A stretch of 16,762 nucleotides of DNA from an uncultured Lachnospiraceae bacterium (GTDB taxonomy: Bacteria > Bacillota > Clostridia > Lachnospirales > Lachnospiraceae), in NCBI GenBank assembly GCA_910577445.1, contig CAJTMZ010000024.1:1-16762 (forward strand), in the 5' to 3' direction. A program made the position numbers and the translations under genes. Shown one piece after another: positions 1 to 8,299 of this stretch. A model generated the notes under the pieces. The model searched no databases. It saw only the letters and a list, made by a program, of their open reading frames with translations, and was not told the DNA's origin. Numbering within the stretch: the stretch's first letter is position 1; each line of letters starts with the position of its first letter.

Positions 1-61
1 CAAAAATAAAGTACAGAATATATACAATATTAACAATAATATTTCTAAATTGGTTTTTGTG

Positions 62-90
62 TTGACATTTATGAATAATAATGATAATAT
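62..90 (+). promoter_or_regulatory. sigma-A type promoter for lacI-family gene and sugar operon
   Basis: A perfect -35 TTGACA (62-67) is followed after 17 bases by TAATAT (85-90), in a very AT-rich stretch. Transcription would start near position 97, immediately before the palindrome at 99-114. No terminator is visible between the regulator and the transporter genes, so this promoter could drive the whole locus. Seen directly in the sequence; activity is inferred. Confidence 0.75.
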
Positions 91-98
91 TTGAATAC

Positions 99-114
99 AG
101 AAAAACGTTTTTCT
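99..114. promoter_or_regulatory. LacI-family operator O1 (perfect palindrome)
   Basis: AGAAAAACGTTTTTCT is a perfect 16-bp inverted repeat with a central CG, the usual layout of LacI/GalR operators. It falls at about +3 to +18 of the predicted transcript, where a bound repressor would block initiation. A near-identical palindrome occurs at 1234-1251. The likely binder is the LacI-family protein encoded next door, which would make the gene autoregulated (inference). Confidence 0.75.
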
Positions 115-127
115 AATAGGGGGACAT

Positions 128-1186
128 ATGTCAAGTATTAAAGATGTTGCAAACAGAGCAGGCGTATCAATTTCCACGGTTTCGAATGTAATAAACGGAA
201 AGCGTTATGTCAGCGCAGAGCTTACGCAAAAGGTTCATCGCGCTATCGCAGAGTTAAATTATGAAGTTGACTTGGTGGCGAGAAGTCTGAAGAATAACCG
301 TACCATGATAATAGGCGTTATCATTACATCACTAAATCGTATCTTTATTCCGCAGGTCCTCAATGGATTGCAAAAAGGAGCGGAAAAATATGGATATCAT
401 TTATTGATTTATGCCACGAATGATGATATTGAACAGGAGAAAAAATATCTTCAGATACTGGTAAACAGTAAGGTGGATGGAATTATCATTGATACGGTGG
501 CCGATGTGGAGGACGGGGAGTATTATAGTCAGTTGGCTAATCTGGAAAAAGGAAGCAAAAAGATTCCGGTTGTGAGTATTGAGCGGGATTTAAGTCAATA
601 TTCTATTTGTTCTATTTATGTGAATAATGAGAAAAGTGCTTTTGGCGCTGTTGAGCATTTAATTGAAAATGGCTGCAGAAAAATTTTGCATATCAGCGGT
701 CCGAAAGCTGTTGAGATGGTTTTGCATCGAACAAAAGGTTACCAGGAAGCGTTAGTGAAGCATGGATTGGCGTTACCGTCTCTGTATAATGCAGAGGGAG
801 ATTTTTCGCCATTGAGCGGCTATCGGGTAGTAAAGAAAATGGTGAATGATGGGATAGTATTTGACGGTATTTTTGCGGATAATGACCAGATGGCAATCGG
901 CGCTATCAAAGCGCTGAAAGAGTATGAATTTAAAATTCCCGGGGATATTAAAATTATCGGATTTGATAATACTTTTGTATCATCTATTGTGAAGCCCTCG
1001 CTTTCTACAATAAATGTTCCCAAGTATAGAATGGGATGGGAAGCGGCAGGTAATCTGTGCAGAATGATAGAAGAGGAAAGCGACGATAAAAATCAGGGGA
1101 TGCATACGATGGAACTGACTACGAACCTGCTGGTTAGAGAGTCTACCGGCGGCGGTGTTGAAGGTTGGGATTTGGAAGGATGGTGA
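128..1186 (+). CDS. LacI-family transcriptional regulator of the sugar operon
   Basis: This is a DNA-binding regulator, 352 residues, close to the usual LacI length. Residues 2-58 form the classic helix-turn-helix and hinge region (SIKDVANRAGVS, STVSNVINGK, ARSLKNN). From about residue 60 the periplasmic-binding-protein-like sensor domain follows, with typical motifs such as GIIIDT, GFDN and a late LTTNLLVRES. The ATG at 128 sits just after a GGGGG-type ribosome binding site. The gene heads the operon, 106 bases before the transporter binding protein, and matching palindromes flank it, so it probably represses both itself and the downstream genes until a sugar or sugar phosphate binds. The effector cannot be read from the sequence. 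The glycine- and tryptophan-containing C-terminal tail (GGGVEGWDLEGW) is a small extension. Family assignment is secure; the target operon is inferred from position. Confidence 0.93.
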   Translation: MSSIKDVANRAGVSISTVSNVINGKRYVSAELTQKVHRAIAELNYEVDLVARSLKNNRTMIIGVIITSLNRIFIPQVLNGLQKGAEKYGYHLLIYATNDDIEQEKKYLQILVNSKVDGIIIDTVADVEDGEYYSQLANLEKGSKKIPVVSIERDLSQYSICSIYVNNEKSAFGAVEHLIENGCRKILHISGPKAVEMVLHRTKGYQEALVKHGLALPSLYNAEGDFSPLSGYRVVKKMVNDGIVFDGIFADNDQMAIGAIKALKEYEFKIPGDIKIIGFDNTFVSSIVKPSLSTINVPKYRMGWEAAGNLCRMIEEESDDKNQGMHTMELTTNLLVRESTGGGVEGWDLEGW

Positions 1187-1233
1187 TTTGAATCAGGAAG
1201 GACAAAAAAGTTCGGAAGGTATTTTTTACAGGT

Positions 1234-1251
1234 CAAAAAAACGTTTTTTTG
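1234..1251. promoter_or_regulatory. LacI-family operator O2 (perfect palindrome)
   Basis: CAAAAAAACGTTTTTTTG is a perfect 18-bp inverted repeat that shares the core AAAAACGTTTTT with the site at 99-114. It ends 41 bases before the binding-protein start codon. I found no convincing -35/-10 pair between the regulator stop and this site, so it may act as a transcription roadblock or as a looping partner of the first operator about 1.1 kb upstream (inference). Confidence 0.72.
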
Positions 1252-1292
1252 GCGTGGGAAGTAAAACACAAAAAAATTGGGAGGGAATGTAA

Positions 1293-2690
1293 ATGAAAAA
1301 AACAATGAAAATTATTATGAGCGGACTTTTAACGATTACATTACTGGCCGGTATGACAGCCTGCGGCGGAAATGGGCAGCAGAAGAAAGAAACGGACAGC
1401 GTACAAAAATCCAATAATACGGAAGTGAATGTACAGGGAAACACGGAACCAAGTGACAATACCGAGATGGCAAAAGAGATTGATTTTTACTCCTCTATCT
1501 TAAAGGAAGAAGGATGTCTGGCAATAGCGAAAGAATTTGAGGAAAAAACGGGTATTAAGGTAAATGTACATTCTTATGATTCTGCAGATTTCGTACAGGC
1601 TTTCATGGTTGCAGCTAATGGAGGAAGTCCGATAGACGTTATGCTGTTGAATGGACAGGACGTGCGGTATTTTATGAAAAATAATCTGATTCAGGAGATG
1701 GACGGTAAACCGGGTGCCGACCGGGTGAATCAGGGGGCTGTTGACCAGTATACCTATAATGGAAAATTATATGCGATTGGTTCTAAAGGTGGAAATTCTT
1801 CAGGTATTTATGCCAACATGGATATTATAAATCAATATGGTGGAAAAGCTCCGGAGAATATGGAGGATTTGCGTGAACTGAATGCAAAGTTAAAAGCGGA
1901 TGGCCTTTCTTTATTTGCTTTCGGAGGAGGTAATAAGTATATGTGGCCCATGTGGTATTTTTCCTGTATTGGGCAGACAACTGATGGAAAACCAATAGAG
2001 AGGACAGAAGAAATTCTGACAGGAAAGGCCAAGTTTACAGATGCTGATTCAGTAGAGGCTTTTCAGGTACTTCGTACATTTGCGGAAGAAGAGATGTTCC
2101 AGCCAGGATTTAATGGAACTGACAGCGACGGCGGAAAAGCCGTGTTTGTAAATGGTCAGGCGGCACTGTTTTATGGAGGAACCTGGGAGATAACCGGTTT
2201 TCTTGAGGCAGGTATGGAAAACCTGGATTTACTTCCTTTCCCGATTATCAAGGAAGGTGCGAAATCTATTCAGACAGGCAACGCATCTGATGGAGCATGG
2301 ACTATTTATAGCAAAATTGACCCTTCCAGACAATCGGCGGCGGAAGCATTTATTGATTATATGACAACAGATGAAGTAATTGAAGGATTCAGAACAAGTG
2401 ATTCTGCAGACCTGAGGGATTATGCGAGAGTCAGCTGTAATCCCAATGTACCGCTTCCCGAGGGAACGGATAAACTGACTGAAAAACAGATGGACTTTCT
2501 GGAGACTATGACATTTACGCACCCTGACTGGATTTATCCTCCTGAAATAACGACTGCGCTTCAGGACAATCTGCAGGCACTTACCGGACTGCAGATAACA
2601 GCGGAAGAGGCGGCACAGGAGATGCAGAAAGTCATGGATGAATTACTGGCAAATGGATATGACTATAATGAGGTTGAGCAGGGAAATTAG
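1293..2690 (+). CDS. ABC transporter sugar-binding lipoprotein (CUT1, family 1 SBP)
   Basis: This is the extracellular solute-binding protein of a carbohydrate importer, 465 residues. Residues 1-23 are a lipoprotein signal peptide (KK, hydrophobic run, then MTAC) with the lipid-anchored cysteine at residue 24, followed by a Gln/Asn/Thr-rich linker to about residue 58. The mature part resembles family 1 extracellular sugar-binding proteins (EFEEKTGIKVNVHSYDS, PIDVMLLNGQD, ALFYGGTWEITGF, DGAWTIYSKIDPSRQSAAEAFIDYM). GGGAGGG at 1279-1285 supports the ATG at 1293. The two permeases follow after a hairpin at 2704-2752, the usual order for CUT1 systems. These transporters take up oligosaccharides or glycosides, which fits the intracellular glycosidase-like gene downstream. 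The ligand is unknown. No ATP-binding subunit is in the window; many Firmicute CUT1 systems share one MsmK/MsmX-type ATPase encoded elsewhere. Confidence 0.93.
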   Translation: MKKTMKIIMSGLLTITLLAGMTACGGNGQQKKETDSVQKSNNTEVNVQGNTEPSDNTEMAKEIDFYSSILKEEGCLAIAKEFEEKTGIKVNVHSYDSADFVQAFMVAANGGSPIDVMLLNGQDVRYFMKNNLIQEMDGKPGADRVNQGAVDQYTYNGKLYAIGSKGGNSSGIYANMDIINQYGGKAPENMEDLRELNAKLKADGLSLFAFGGGNKYMWPMWYFSCIGQTTDGKPIERTEEILTGKAKFTDADSVEAFQVLRTFAEEEMFQPGFNGTDSDGGKAVFVNGQAALFYGGTWEITGFLEAGMENLDLLPFPIIKEGAKSIQTGNASDGAWTIYSKIDPSRQSAAEAFIDYMTTDEVIEGFRTSDSADLRDYARVSCNPNVPLPEGTDKLTEKQMDFLETMTFTHPDWIYPPEITTALQDNLQALTGLQITAEEAAQEMQKVMDELLANGYDYNEVEQGN

Positions 2691-2703
2691 AACAGTATGA
2701 TAT

Positions 2704-2752
2704 ATCCGGGATTGATATATTTGAGCCAAGATATATTAATCCCGGATTTTTT
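2704..2752 (+). terminator. intrinsic terminator / attenuator between binding protein and permeases
   Basis: Bases 2704-2720 pair with 2731-2747 as a 17-bp stem with one G-U wobble, a 10-base loop, and a run of six T (2747-2752). It starts 13 bases after the binding-protein stop codon and ends 18 bases before the first permease. Partial termination here would give more binding protein than permease, a known arrangement in ABC sugar operons. Confidence 0.85.
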
Positions 2753-2770
2753 AAAGATGGGAGTGATGAT

Positions 2771-3661
2771 GTGTCAAGGATAAAAAGAAATTTGCTGATA
2801 GGTCTGTTGTTTTCTCTTCCGGCATTATGTCTGTACTTTATATTTACGATATTTCCGTTTTTTTACGGGTTTTATATATCGTTATGTCAGTGGGACGGTT
2901 TTAATGAGCCGCAGCTGATAGGAATTGATAATTACATCAAAATATTTCAGGACAGTAAGGTGTTTGAGGCCTTAAGTCACAATGTGATATATGCTGTGGG
3001 AACTGTTTTGGTTAAGCTGGTTTTTGGTTTTCTGATTGCCTTGATTTTGAACAAGAAACTAAGAGGAATAACAGCATTCCGGACAATTTTGTTCACTCCA
3101 GTGGTCATTTCTTTTATTGCTATCGGCTCTATCTGGACCTGGATTTATAATCCCACGCAGGGAATGCTTAACAGGATTTTACAAAATCTGGGTGTTATGA
3201 GTCCGCAGAATCCGATAGCATGGCTGGGGGATGCCAGATATGCATTGATTGCAGTGATGATAGTGGACGTCTGGAAATGGCTTGGGTATCATATTGTACT
3301 GTTTCTTGCCGGGCTCCAGACGATTGCTTCAGAGTTATATGAATCTGCAAGAATTGATGGAGCAAACGGCTGGCAAAGTCTGAAATATATTACAATGCCA
3401 CAGATGAAAAGTGTGTTTTACATGAACCTTACCTTTTGTCTGGTGGGCGGATTTAATGTGTTTGATGTGATTATGGCAATGACGAAAGGCGGACCCTATG
3501 GAAAAACGGAAGTAATTGCAAAATATATCTATGACACCTCCTTTGGCTCGACAAATAAGTTTGGTTATGCAACTGCTATATCTATTTTCGTATTTCTTCT
3601 TATGCTGAGCGTAACACTGGTGATTTTGTATTTTATGAGAAAAGCGGAAGAACAAATGTAA
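2771..3661 (+). CDS. ABC transporter permease, CUT1 family (MalF/UgpA-like)
   Basis: Integral membrane subunit of the sugar importer, 296 residues, with about six transmembrane segments. The first is at residues 9-31 and a run of hydrophobic segments continues to the C-terminus (ISIFVFLLMLSVTLVILYF). The EAA loop that docks the ATPase is at about 190-208 (YESARIDGANGWQSLKYITM). The start is GTG at 2771, seven bases after GGGAG (2759-2763); nearby ATGs at 2766 and 2769 are out of frame. The stop codon overlaps the ribosome binding site of the next permease, so the two are translationally close. Family assignment is secure; substrate is unknown. Confidence 0.93.
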   Translation: MSRIKRNLLIGLLFSLPALCLYFIFTIFPFFYGFYISLCQWDGFNEPQLIGIDNYIKIFQDSKVFEALSHNVIYAVGTVLVKLVFGFLIALILNKKLRGITAFRTILFTPVVISFIAIGSIWTWIYNPTQGMLNRILQNLGVMSPQNPIAWLGDARYALIAVMIVDVWKWLGYHIVLFLAGLQTIASELYESARIDGANGWQSLKYITMPQMKSVFYMNLTFCLVGGFNVFDVIMAMTKGGPYGKTEVIAKYIYDTSFGSTNKFGYATAISIFVFLLMLSVTLVILYFMRKAEEQM

Positions 3662-3673
3662 AGGAGGTCGAAA

Positions 3674-4519
3674 ATGAAGTTAAAGAAACGGATTATTTCA
3701 ATCATTGATTATGCAATTCTTACTGTTTTGTCGGCTGTCATTATCGTGCCTCTTTTATGGCTTTTTGGAAATTCCATGAAATCGGATAAGGATGTTCGTG
3801 TGAATATGGCAAAACTTTTGCCGACGTCTGGCGAATGGCAGCCAGAAAATTATATACAGGCATGGAAGAGAGGAAATATTGGTCAGACTATCTGGAACAG
3901 CCTGTTTAATACATTGATAGCAGTGGCGCTGATTTTAGTAGTGGCTTATTTTGCGTCTTATGCAATAGCAAGAATCCGGTATAAGGGAAGTGAACTGGTG
4001 CACGCACTGTTTGTCTCTATGATGATGGTACCTCTGGCACAGGTGGTAATGATACCACAGTTCCGAATCATTTCGGGAATGAATCTGGTGGATACCCATT
4101 GGGGAGTTATTCTTTTATATACGGCTGCCGGAATTCCTTTTTCGGTATTTTTGCTTACATCTTTTTTGAGAAAGATTCCTATGGAACTGGACGAAGCGGC
4201 CCGGATTGACGGCTGTGGCAGGCTTGCAATTATTTTTCGGATTTTATTGCCGCTGTCCAAGCCTGGGATTGCAACAGTGGTGATTTTTCAGGGTATGAAT
4301 GTATGGAACGATTACTTTACTGCTCTGATATATCTCAGGTCACCGGGGATGAAAACAGTTACGCTGGGGCTGAAAAATTTTATGGGACAGTGGGGGCTGG
4401 TGGATTATAACCGATTGTTTGCGGCAATTGCAATAGTTACGTTTCCCATTGTATTGTTATATGTCATTTTCCAGAAGCAGTTTGTAAGCGGACTTACTTC
4501 CGGTTCAATTAAAGGTTAG
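3674..4519 (+). CDS. ABC transporter permease, CUT1 family (MalG/UgpE-like)
   Basis: Second membrane subunit of the sugar importer, 281 residues. The first hydrophobic segment is at residues 11-31 (YAILTVLSAVIIVPLLWLF), and further segments lie at about 78-97, 109-128, 143-163 and near the C-terminus. The EAA loop is at about 171-192 (LDEAARIDGCGRLAIIFRI), and the QPENY element before the second segment is typical of MalG-type subunits. A perfect AAGGAGG at 3661-3667 precedes ATG 3674 by six bases, and only 12 bases separate it from the first permease. It would pair with that permease and a shared ATPase. Family assignment is secure; substrate is unknown. Confidence 0.93.
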   Translation: MKLKKRIISIIDYAILTVLSAVIIVPLLWLFGNSMKSDKDVRVNMAKLLPTSGEWQPENYIQAWKRGNIGQTIWNSLFNTLIAVALILVVAYFASYAIARIRYKGSELVHALFVSMMMVPLAQVVMIPQFRIISGMNLVDTHWGVILLYTAAGIPFSVFLLTSFLRKIPMELDEAARIDGCGRLAIIFRILLPLSKPGIATVVIFQGMNVWNDYFTALIYLRSPGMKTVTLGLKNFMGQWGLVDYNRLFAAIAIVTFPIVLLYVIFQKQFVSGLTSGSIKG

Positions 4520-4532
4520 AGAGAGGTACTAT

Positions 4533-5747
4533 ATGAATAACAAGGATATTATTTTAAAAACGTTCAAAGAAAATGAGGGGATTTTTCGGTTGATTCCTAT
4601 ATTTGTTCCCAGAAGATTTGCAAGCCCCGGGAAGAGACTGCGGCTTCATCCGGACGATTATTATGCTTTTGGGACAGCGCGCGGAGCCATCAAGGAACGT
4701 TGGTTTTCCAGTGTCATCACCTGTATGAACGGTGAGATGGCAAGGGAAGATGAGGGGCTTAGTTATGTTTCCTATTCCGGGGACCCTAAAGACAGGTTTA
4801 CATTAAAAGAAGCGATTGAGATGCTGGGTGAAGCAGTTATTGGAAGAGAATTGATGGACAAATATGGGACATGGCCAATGTACTCAAAATTCTTTGATTA
4901 TGAAACGCCGCTGTTCCATCATCTGCATCTGGATTTTGAAGCGGCAGCAAGAGTGGGAAGACTGGGAAAACCGGAAGGATACTATTATCCGCCACAATAT
5001 AATCCGGTGGAGGGAAAATTTCCCCATACTTACTTTGGCTTTTGTCCGGACGTTACAAAAGAAGATGTGAAAAAGCGTTTGGAGCAGTATACTTCCGGGG
5101 ACGGAAGAATTACAGAGCTTTCCCGTGCATACCGTATTCAGCTTGGAACGGGATGGTATACCCCTCCAGGAGTGGTGCATGCGCCGGGCTCTTATCTTAC
5201 TTATGAGCCGCAGTGGAATTCTGATGTAAATTCTGTATATGAAAATGTTGTGTTCGGAGAAGTTTATCCTTATGAGATGTTGGTTGAGAACTGCCCCGGG
5301 GAAAAACAAAAGGATTTGGATTATGTAATCAGCCTGATGGACTGGGATAAAAATACTGACCCTGATTACAAGGAACATTATTTCAGAGCACCACTGGTCA
5401 TCAGCGATGATGAATCGTATATGGAAAAATGGGTGGTATACGGGAATGACTACATAGCGGCCAAGGAACTTACCATAAAGCCCGGAAAAAGCGCATTAAT
5501 TAAGGATGAAACAGCTTACGGATGTATTTTGGTGCAGGGGCACGGAAAGTTTGCCAGTTATAAGGCAGAGACGGCAGGGATGCTGCGCTTTGGGCAGCTG
5601 AGTGCTGACGAGTACTTTGTCAGTGAAGAGGCAGCCAGAAAAGGGGTTGTGATATCCAATGAATCCCAATTTGAACCGCTGGTAATATTAAAGCATTTTG
5701 GGCCAAATAACCGAGAGGTGCCGGGAAGACAGTCAGGAGGGAGATAG
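4533..5747 (+). CDS. type I phosphomannose-isomerase-like cupin protein, probable sugar isomerase
   Basis: This 404-residue protein carries the three metal-site signatures of type I phosphomannose isomerases: an HxH element (residues 130-132, in LFHHLHLDF), KPE (146-148) and a late VHA histidine (H216, in GWYTPPGVVHAPG). These would hold a divalent metal in a cupin barrel. No signal peptide or membrane segment is visible, so it should be cytosolic. Type I enzymes interconvert an aldose and a ketose phosphate, and related cupin enzymes act on free lyxose or mannose. Placed before a mutarotase and an L-xylulose kinase, it is the best candidate in the locus for making the ketose, possibly L-xylulose from L-lyxose or L-xylose (inference). 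The sequence is too divergent to name the substrate, and a non-isomerase role remains possible. It begins 13 bases after the permease stop, behind GAGAGG. Confidence 0.7.
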   Translation: MNNKDIILKTFKENEGIFRLIPIFVPRRFASPGKRLRLHPDDYYAFGTARGAIKERWFSSVITCMNGEMAREDEGLSYVSYSGDPKDRFTLKEAIEMLGEAVIGRELMDKYGTWPMYSKFFDYETPLFHHLHLDFEAAARVGRLGKPEGYYYPPQYNPVEGKFPHTYFGFCPDVTKEDVKKRLEQYTSGDGRITELSRAYRIQLGTGWYTPPGVVHAPGSYLTYEPQWNSDVNSVYENVVFGEVYPYEMLVENCPGEKQKDLDYVISLMDWDKNTDPDYKEHYFRAPLVISDDESYMEKWVVYGNDYIAAKELTIKPGKSALIKDETAYGCILVQGHGKFASYKAETAGMLRFGQLSADEYFVSEEAARKGVVISNESQFEPLVILKHFGPNNREVPGRQSGGR

Positions 5748-5748
5748 G

Positions 5749-6192
5749 ATGCTTAAAAAGATTCCAAGATTAATTTTACCGGATTTTATGAAGGCTTTGA
5801 TGGAGATGGGGCATGGAGATGAAGTTGTTTTTGGCGATGCAAACTTTCCGGCGGAGTCTTTGGGGAAAAAGGTAATTCATATGGAAAACAGCAGAATTAC
5901 GGAAATTCTGGAGGCGGTGATGCCCTTCTTTGCGCTGGATAACTTCGTATCCGAAAATGTAATTCTGATGTCTGTGGTGGCAGGAAAGGGAGAGGAACCC
6001 TCTGTCTGGGGAAAATATGATGAAATTATCAGAAAATATGATGAGGAAAAAGCGTTTCAAGGATTTTCCTTTTTAACCAGAGAGGAGTTTTATGAGCGTG
6101 CCCAAAAGGCCTGCATAGTGGTAGCCACAGGCGAAAGGGAAAAATATGCGAACATCATTTTGAAGCTGGGTGTAGTGGAAGGAGAAGCATAG
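5749..6192 (+). CDS. RbsD/FucU-family sugar mutarotase
   Basis: A 147-residue FucU-like protein that speeds interconversion of the alpha and beta anomers of a free sugar in the cytosol. The N-terminal family signature is clear: IPRLILPDF, then MGHGDEVVFGDANFPA with His22 and Asp30, and a C-terminal YANIILKLGV. The reading frame is open further upstream to 5698, but ATG 5749 is the right start: AGGAGG lies at 5735-5740, the protein then starts with MLKKIPRL as expected for the family, and it begins one base after the preceding stop. Anomer selectivity matters when a glycosidase releases one anomer and an isomerase or kinase uses the other, which fits its place between those genes. The closest known activities are L-fucose (FucU) and D-ribose (RbsD); the sugar here is unknown. 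Confidence 0.9.
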   Translation: MLKKIPRLILPDFMKALMEMGHGDEVVFGDANFPAESLGKKVIHMENSRITEILEAVMPFFALDNFVSENVILMSVVAGKGEEPSVWGKYDEIIRKYDEEKAFQGFSFLTREEFYERAQKACIVVATGEREKYANIILKLGVVEGEA

Positions 6193-6193
6193 T

Positions 6194-8275
6194 ATGAATA
6201 TTATCAGAATTGAAACCGAAAATTTGCGGTTGGAATTTGACGGGGAGAACGGCTCCCTTACAGGTATTTTTTCAAAGAAATCAAACTGGAACGTTATAAA
6301 GCGTCCTCACCTGGGGCTGTCCTGGAGGATGATGATTCCCGTAGAGGGCAGGAGGAACAACGAGGCCTGGGGACATGAGCAGGAAAAGGCTCCTTTGTGT
6401 GAATCAGGAGAGGATTTTGTAAAATTTACATGGGAAGAGATTTCCTCCCGATTTGGAGGAACCCATCTGATAAAGGTGGAAACGGAGTGCCGGATTGAAA
6501 ACGGTCAGCCAATATTCAGAATGCATATCGACAATAAGAGCAGCCATATGGTGGAGAATGTATACTATCCGTATATTGGGGATTTATACCGTCCGAATAA
6601 TGCCAGGAAGTTTAAATTTGAACATGGAAGCTATTGTGGGATGAAGGAATATGAATTATATCCTCTTTTCCCTAACTGCGCGGGAACCCATAGCGTGGAC
6701 TATCCCACTTTATGTGTGGAAGACCATATTAATCCGCCCATGAATCCGTTTGGACTGATTTCAGATGATTGTGGGAACGGCCTGTATCTGGGTGTGGCGG
6801 AGAGAAGGATTGAGCCGGTGACATGGCATGGGGAATATCTGCCCGGATGGGCGAACTCCAATGATTTTCGGGTGTTCGAGCAGGATAAAGTCGGGGATAA
6901 AGATACGTATGTAAGATTTGCCGTAGGTCACCTTCCCTTTGTAATGCCGGGAACGGAGTTTGAACTGCTTCCCTTTGCAATGGATTCTTATAAGGGAAAA
7001 TGGAGTGTAGGAGCAGAATGTTACAAAATACGAAGCGAAAAATGGAATACTTTGCCTAAGCTTCCTTCCTGGGCACGGGACCCTTATTCCTGGCTGCAGA
7101 TACAGATTAATTCTCCGGAGGACGAGCTGCGGTTGAAATTTAAGGATTTTCCCAAAGTTGGAGAAGAGTGTAAGAAATATAATGTGAAAGTGATTCAGTT
7201 GGTAGGATGGAATAAAGGAGGACAGGACAGAGGGAATCCGAGCCATGACCCGGACCCACGTCTCGGCACCTGGGAGGAATTAAAGGAAGCAATCCATAAA
7301 GTCCAGGAAATGGGAATAAAAGTGGTGTTGTTTGCCAAATTTGTATGGGCTGACCAGTCCAATGAGGATTTTAAAGAAGTCTATGAGAAACATGCGGTAA
7401 AAGACCCCTATCAGAATTACTACGTGTATAAAGGTTATCAATATATGACACTGTCCCAAATGACCAATGTAAACACAAGGCGTCTGATTCCAATGTGTTT
7501 TGGGGATGAAGAATGGATGGAAATTTGCAAAAGGGAATTTCGCAAATGTGTGGAACTGGGGGCGGACGGAATTCTGTTCGACGAGTGCCTCCATCATTCG
7601 CCAACCCTGTGCTGTTTTGACACTTCCCATGGACATCGCTATGGAGCGTCTACTTACAGCTGGGATGAAAAGCTGATTGAGGAATTCCGGAAAATAGCCG
7701 GAAATGAGGAATTTATGATTGCGGGGGAGGGTATTTATGATTTTCAGCATAATTACTATGACCTGTCCTATACAAGAACCTGGGGAAGAAACCATAAGGC
7801 GATGAGCAGAACGCTCCGGCCGAGGGGGCAGATTATGTCGGCAGTAATCGGTTTTAATGACAGGGGCATGATTAACCAGTGCCTGCTCAATAAATATATC
7901 ATCAGCTATGAGCCGTATAATTTTAAGGGAATGCTGTCTGATTTCCCGCTCACCGTGGCGTATGGAGCAAAAATGGACAAGCTCAGGACAGATTTGAGGG
8001 AATATTTCTGGGATGGAGATTTCAGGGAAAAGATTGGCGGGAGCGTCACACTGGAAAACGGGGCAGAAACGGAAGCCTATGCTGTTTACGATGGGACGAA
8101 TGGCAGGAAAGGCATGATAATCTGTAATTATGATGAAGAAAATCCAATTACGGTGATACCACGTCTGGATGATGGGGAAAAGCTTACCAGATACCGTCTG
8201 GTGGATGAGGACGAAATGAGGGAATTTGACGGTAGCTTCGTGATTCCGCCAGGCAGTGCAGCAGCGGTAATTTAA
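6194..8275 (+). CDS. DUF6259-type glycoside hydrolase-like protein, cytosolic
   Basis: A 693-residue protein that I read as DUF6259-like, with the build of a GH31/GH36-type glycosidase. Residues 1-290 look like a beta-sandwich (NLRLEFDGENGSLTGIFSKKS is typical of such N-termini). About 296-585 look like a TIM barrel (VIQLVGWNKGG 333-343, GIKVVLFAKFVWAD 374-387, GADGILFDECLHH 456-468, EFMIAGEGIYDF 506-517), and about 615-693 like a small C-terminal beta domain. Asp463 and Glu464 on one strand and Glu512 on the next are candidate catalytic acids, not proven. There is no signal peptide, so the substrate must be imported first, which agrees with the upstream CUT1 transporter. It starts nine bases after AAGGAG (6179-6184), one base after the mutarotase stop. 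Substrate and linkage cannot be read from the sequence. Confidence 0.75.
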   Translation: MNIIRIETENLRLEFDGENGSLTGIFSKKSNWNVIKRPHLGLSWRMMIPVEGRRNNEAWGHEQEKAPLCESGEDFVKFTWEEISSRFGGTHLIKVETECRIENGQPIFRMHIDNKSSHMVENVYYPYIGDLYRPNNARKFKFEHGSYCGMKEYELYPLFPNCAGTHSVDYPTLCVEDHINPPMNPFGLISDDCGNGLYLGVAERRIEPVTWHGEYLPGWANSNDFRVFEQDKVGDKDTYVRFAVGHLPFVMPGTEFELLPFAMDSYKGKWSVGAECYKIRSEKWNTLPKLPSWARDPYSWLQIQINSPEDELRLKFKDFPKVGEECKKYNVKVIQLVGWNKGGQDRGNPSHDPDPRLGTWEELKEAIHKVQEMGIKVVLFAKFVWADQSNEDFKEVYEKHAVKDPYQNYYVYKGYQYMTLSQMTNVNTRRLIPMCFGDEEWMEICKREFRKCVELGADGILFDECLHHSPTLCCFDTSHGHRYGASTYSWDEKLIEEFRKIAGNEEFMIAGEGIYDFQHNYYDLSYTRTWGRNHKAMSRTLRPRGQIMSAVIGFNDRGMINQCLLNKYIISYEPYNFKGMLSDFPLTVAYGAKMDKLRTDLREYFWDGDFREKIGGSVTLENGAETEAYAVYDGTNGRKGMIICNYDEENPITVIPRLDDGEKLTRYRLVDEDEMREFDGSFVIPPGSAAAVI

Positions 8276-8299
8276 GCCAGGAGGTACGAAGGGGGAAGT

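Noticed and set aside
1187..1292. Separate promoter for the binding-protein gene
   Set aside because: No -35/-10 pair with acceptable spacing was found; the available hexamers are poor or spaced about 15 bases.
4555..4566. AAAAACGTTC near the start of the cupin gene as a fourth operator
   Set aside because: Only one half of the palindrome matches; the other arm is not complementary.
5698..5748. Longer start for the mutarotase at 5698
   Set aside because: It would overlap the isomerase gene, lacks a suitable ribosome binding site, and adds 17 residues not expected in FucU proteins.
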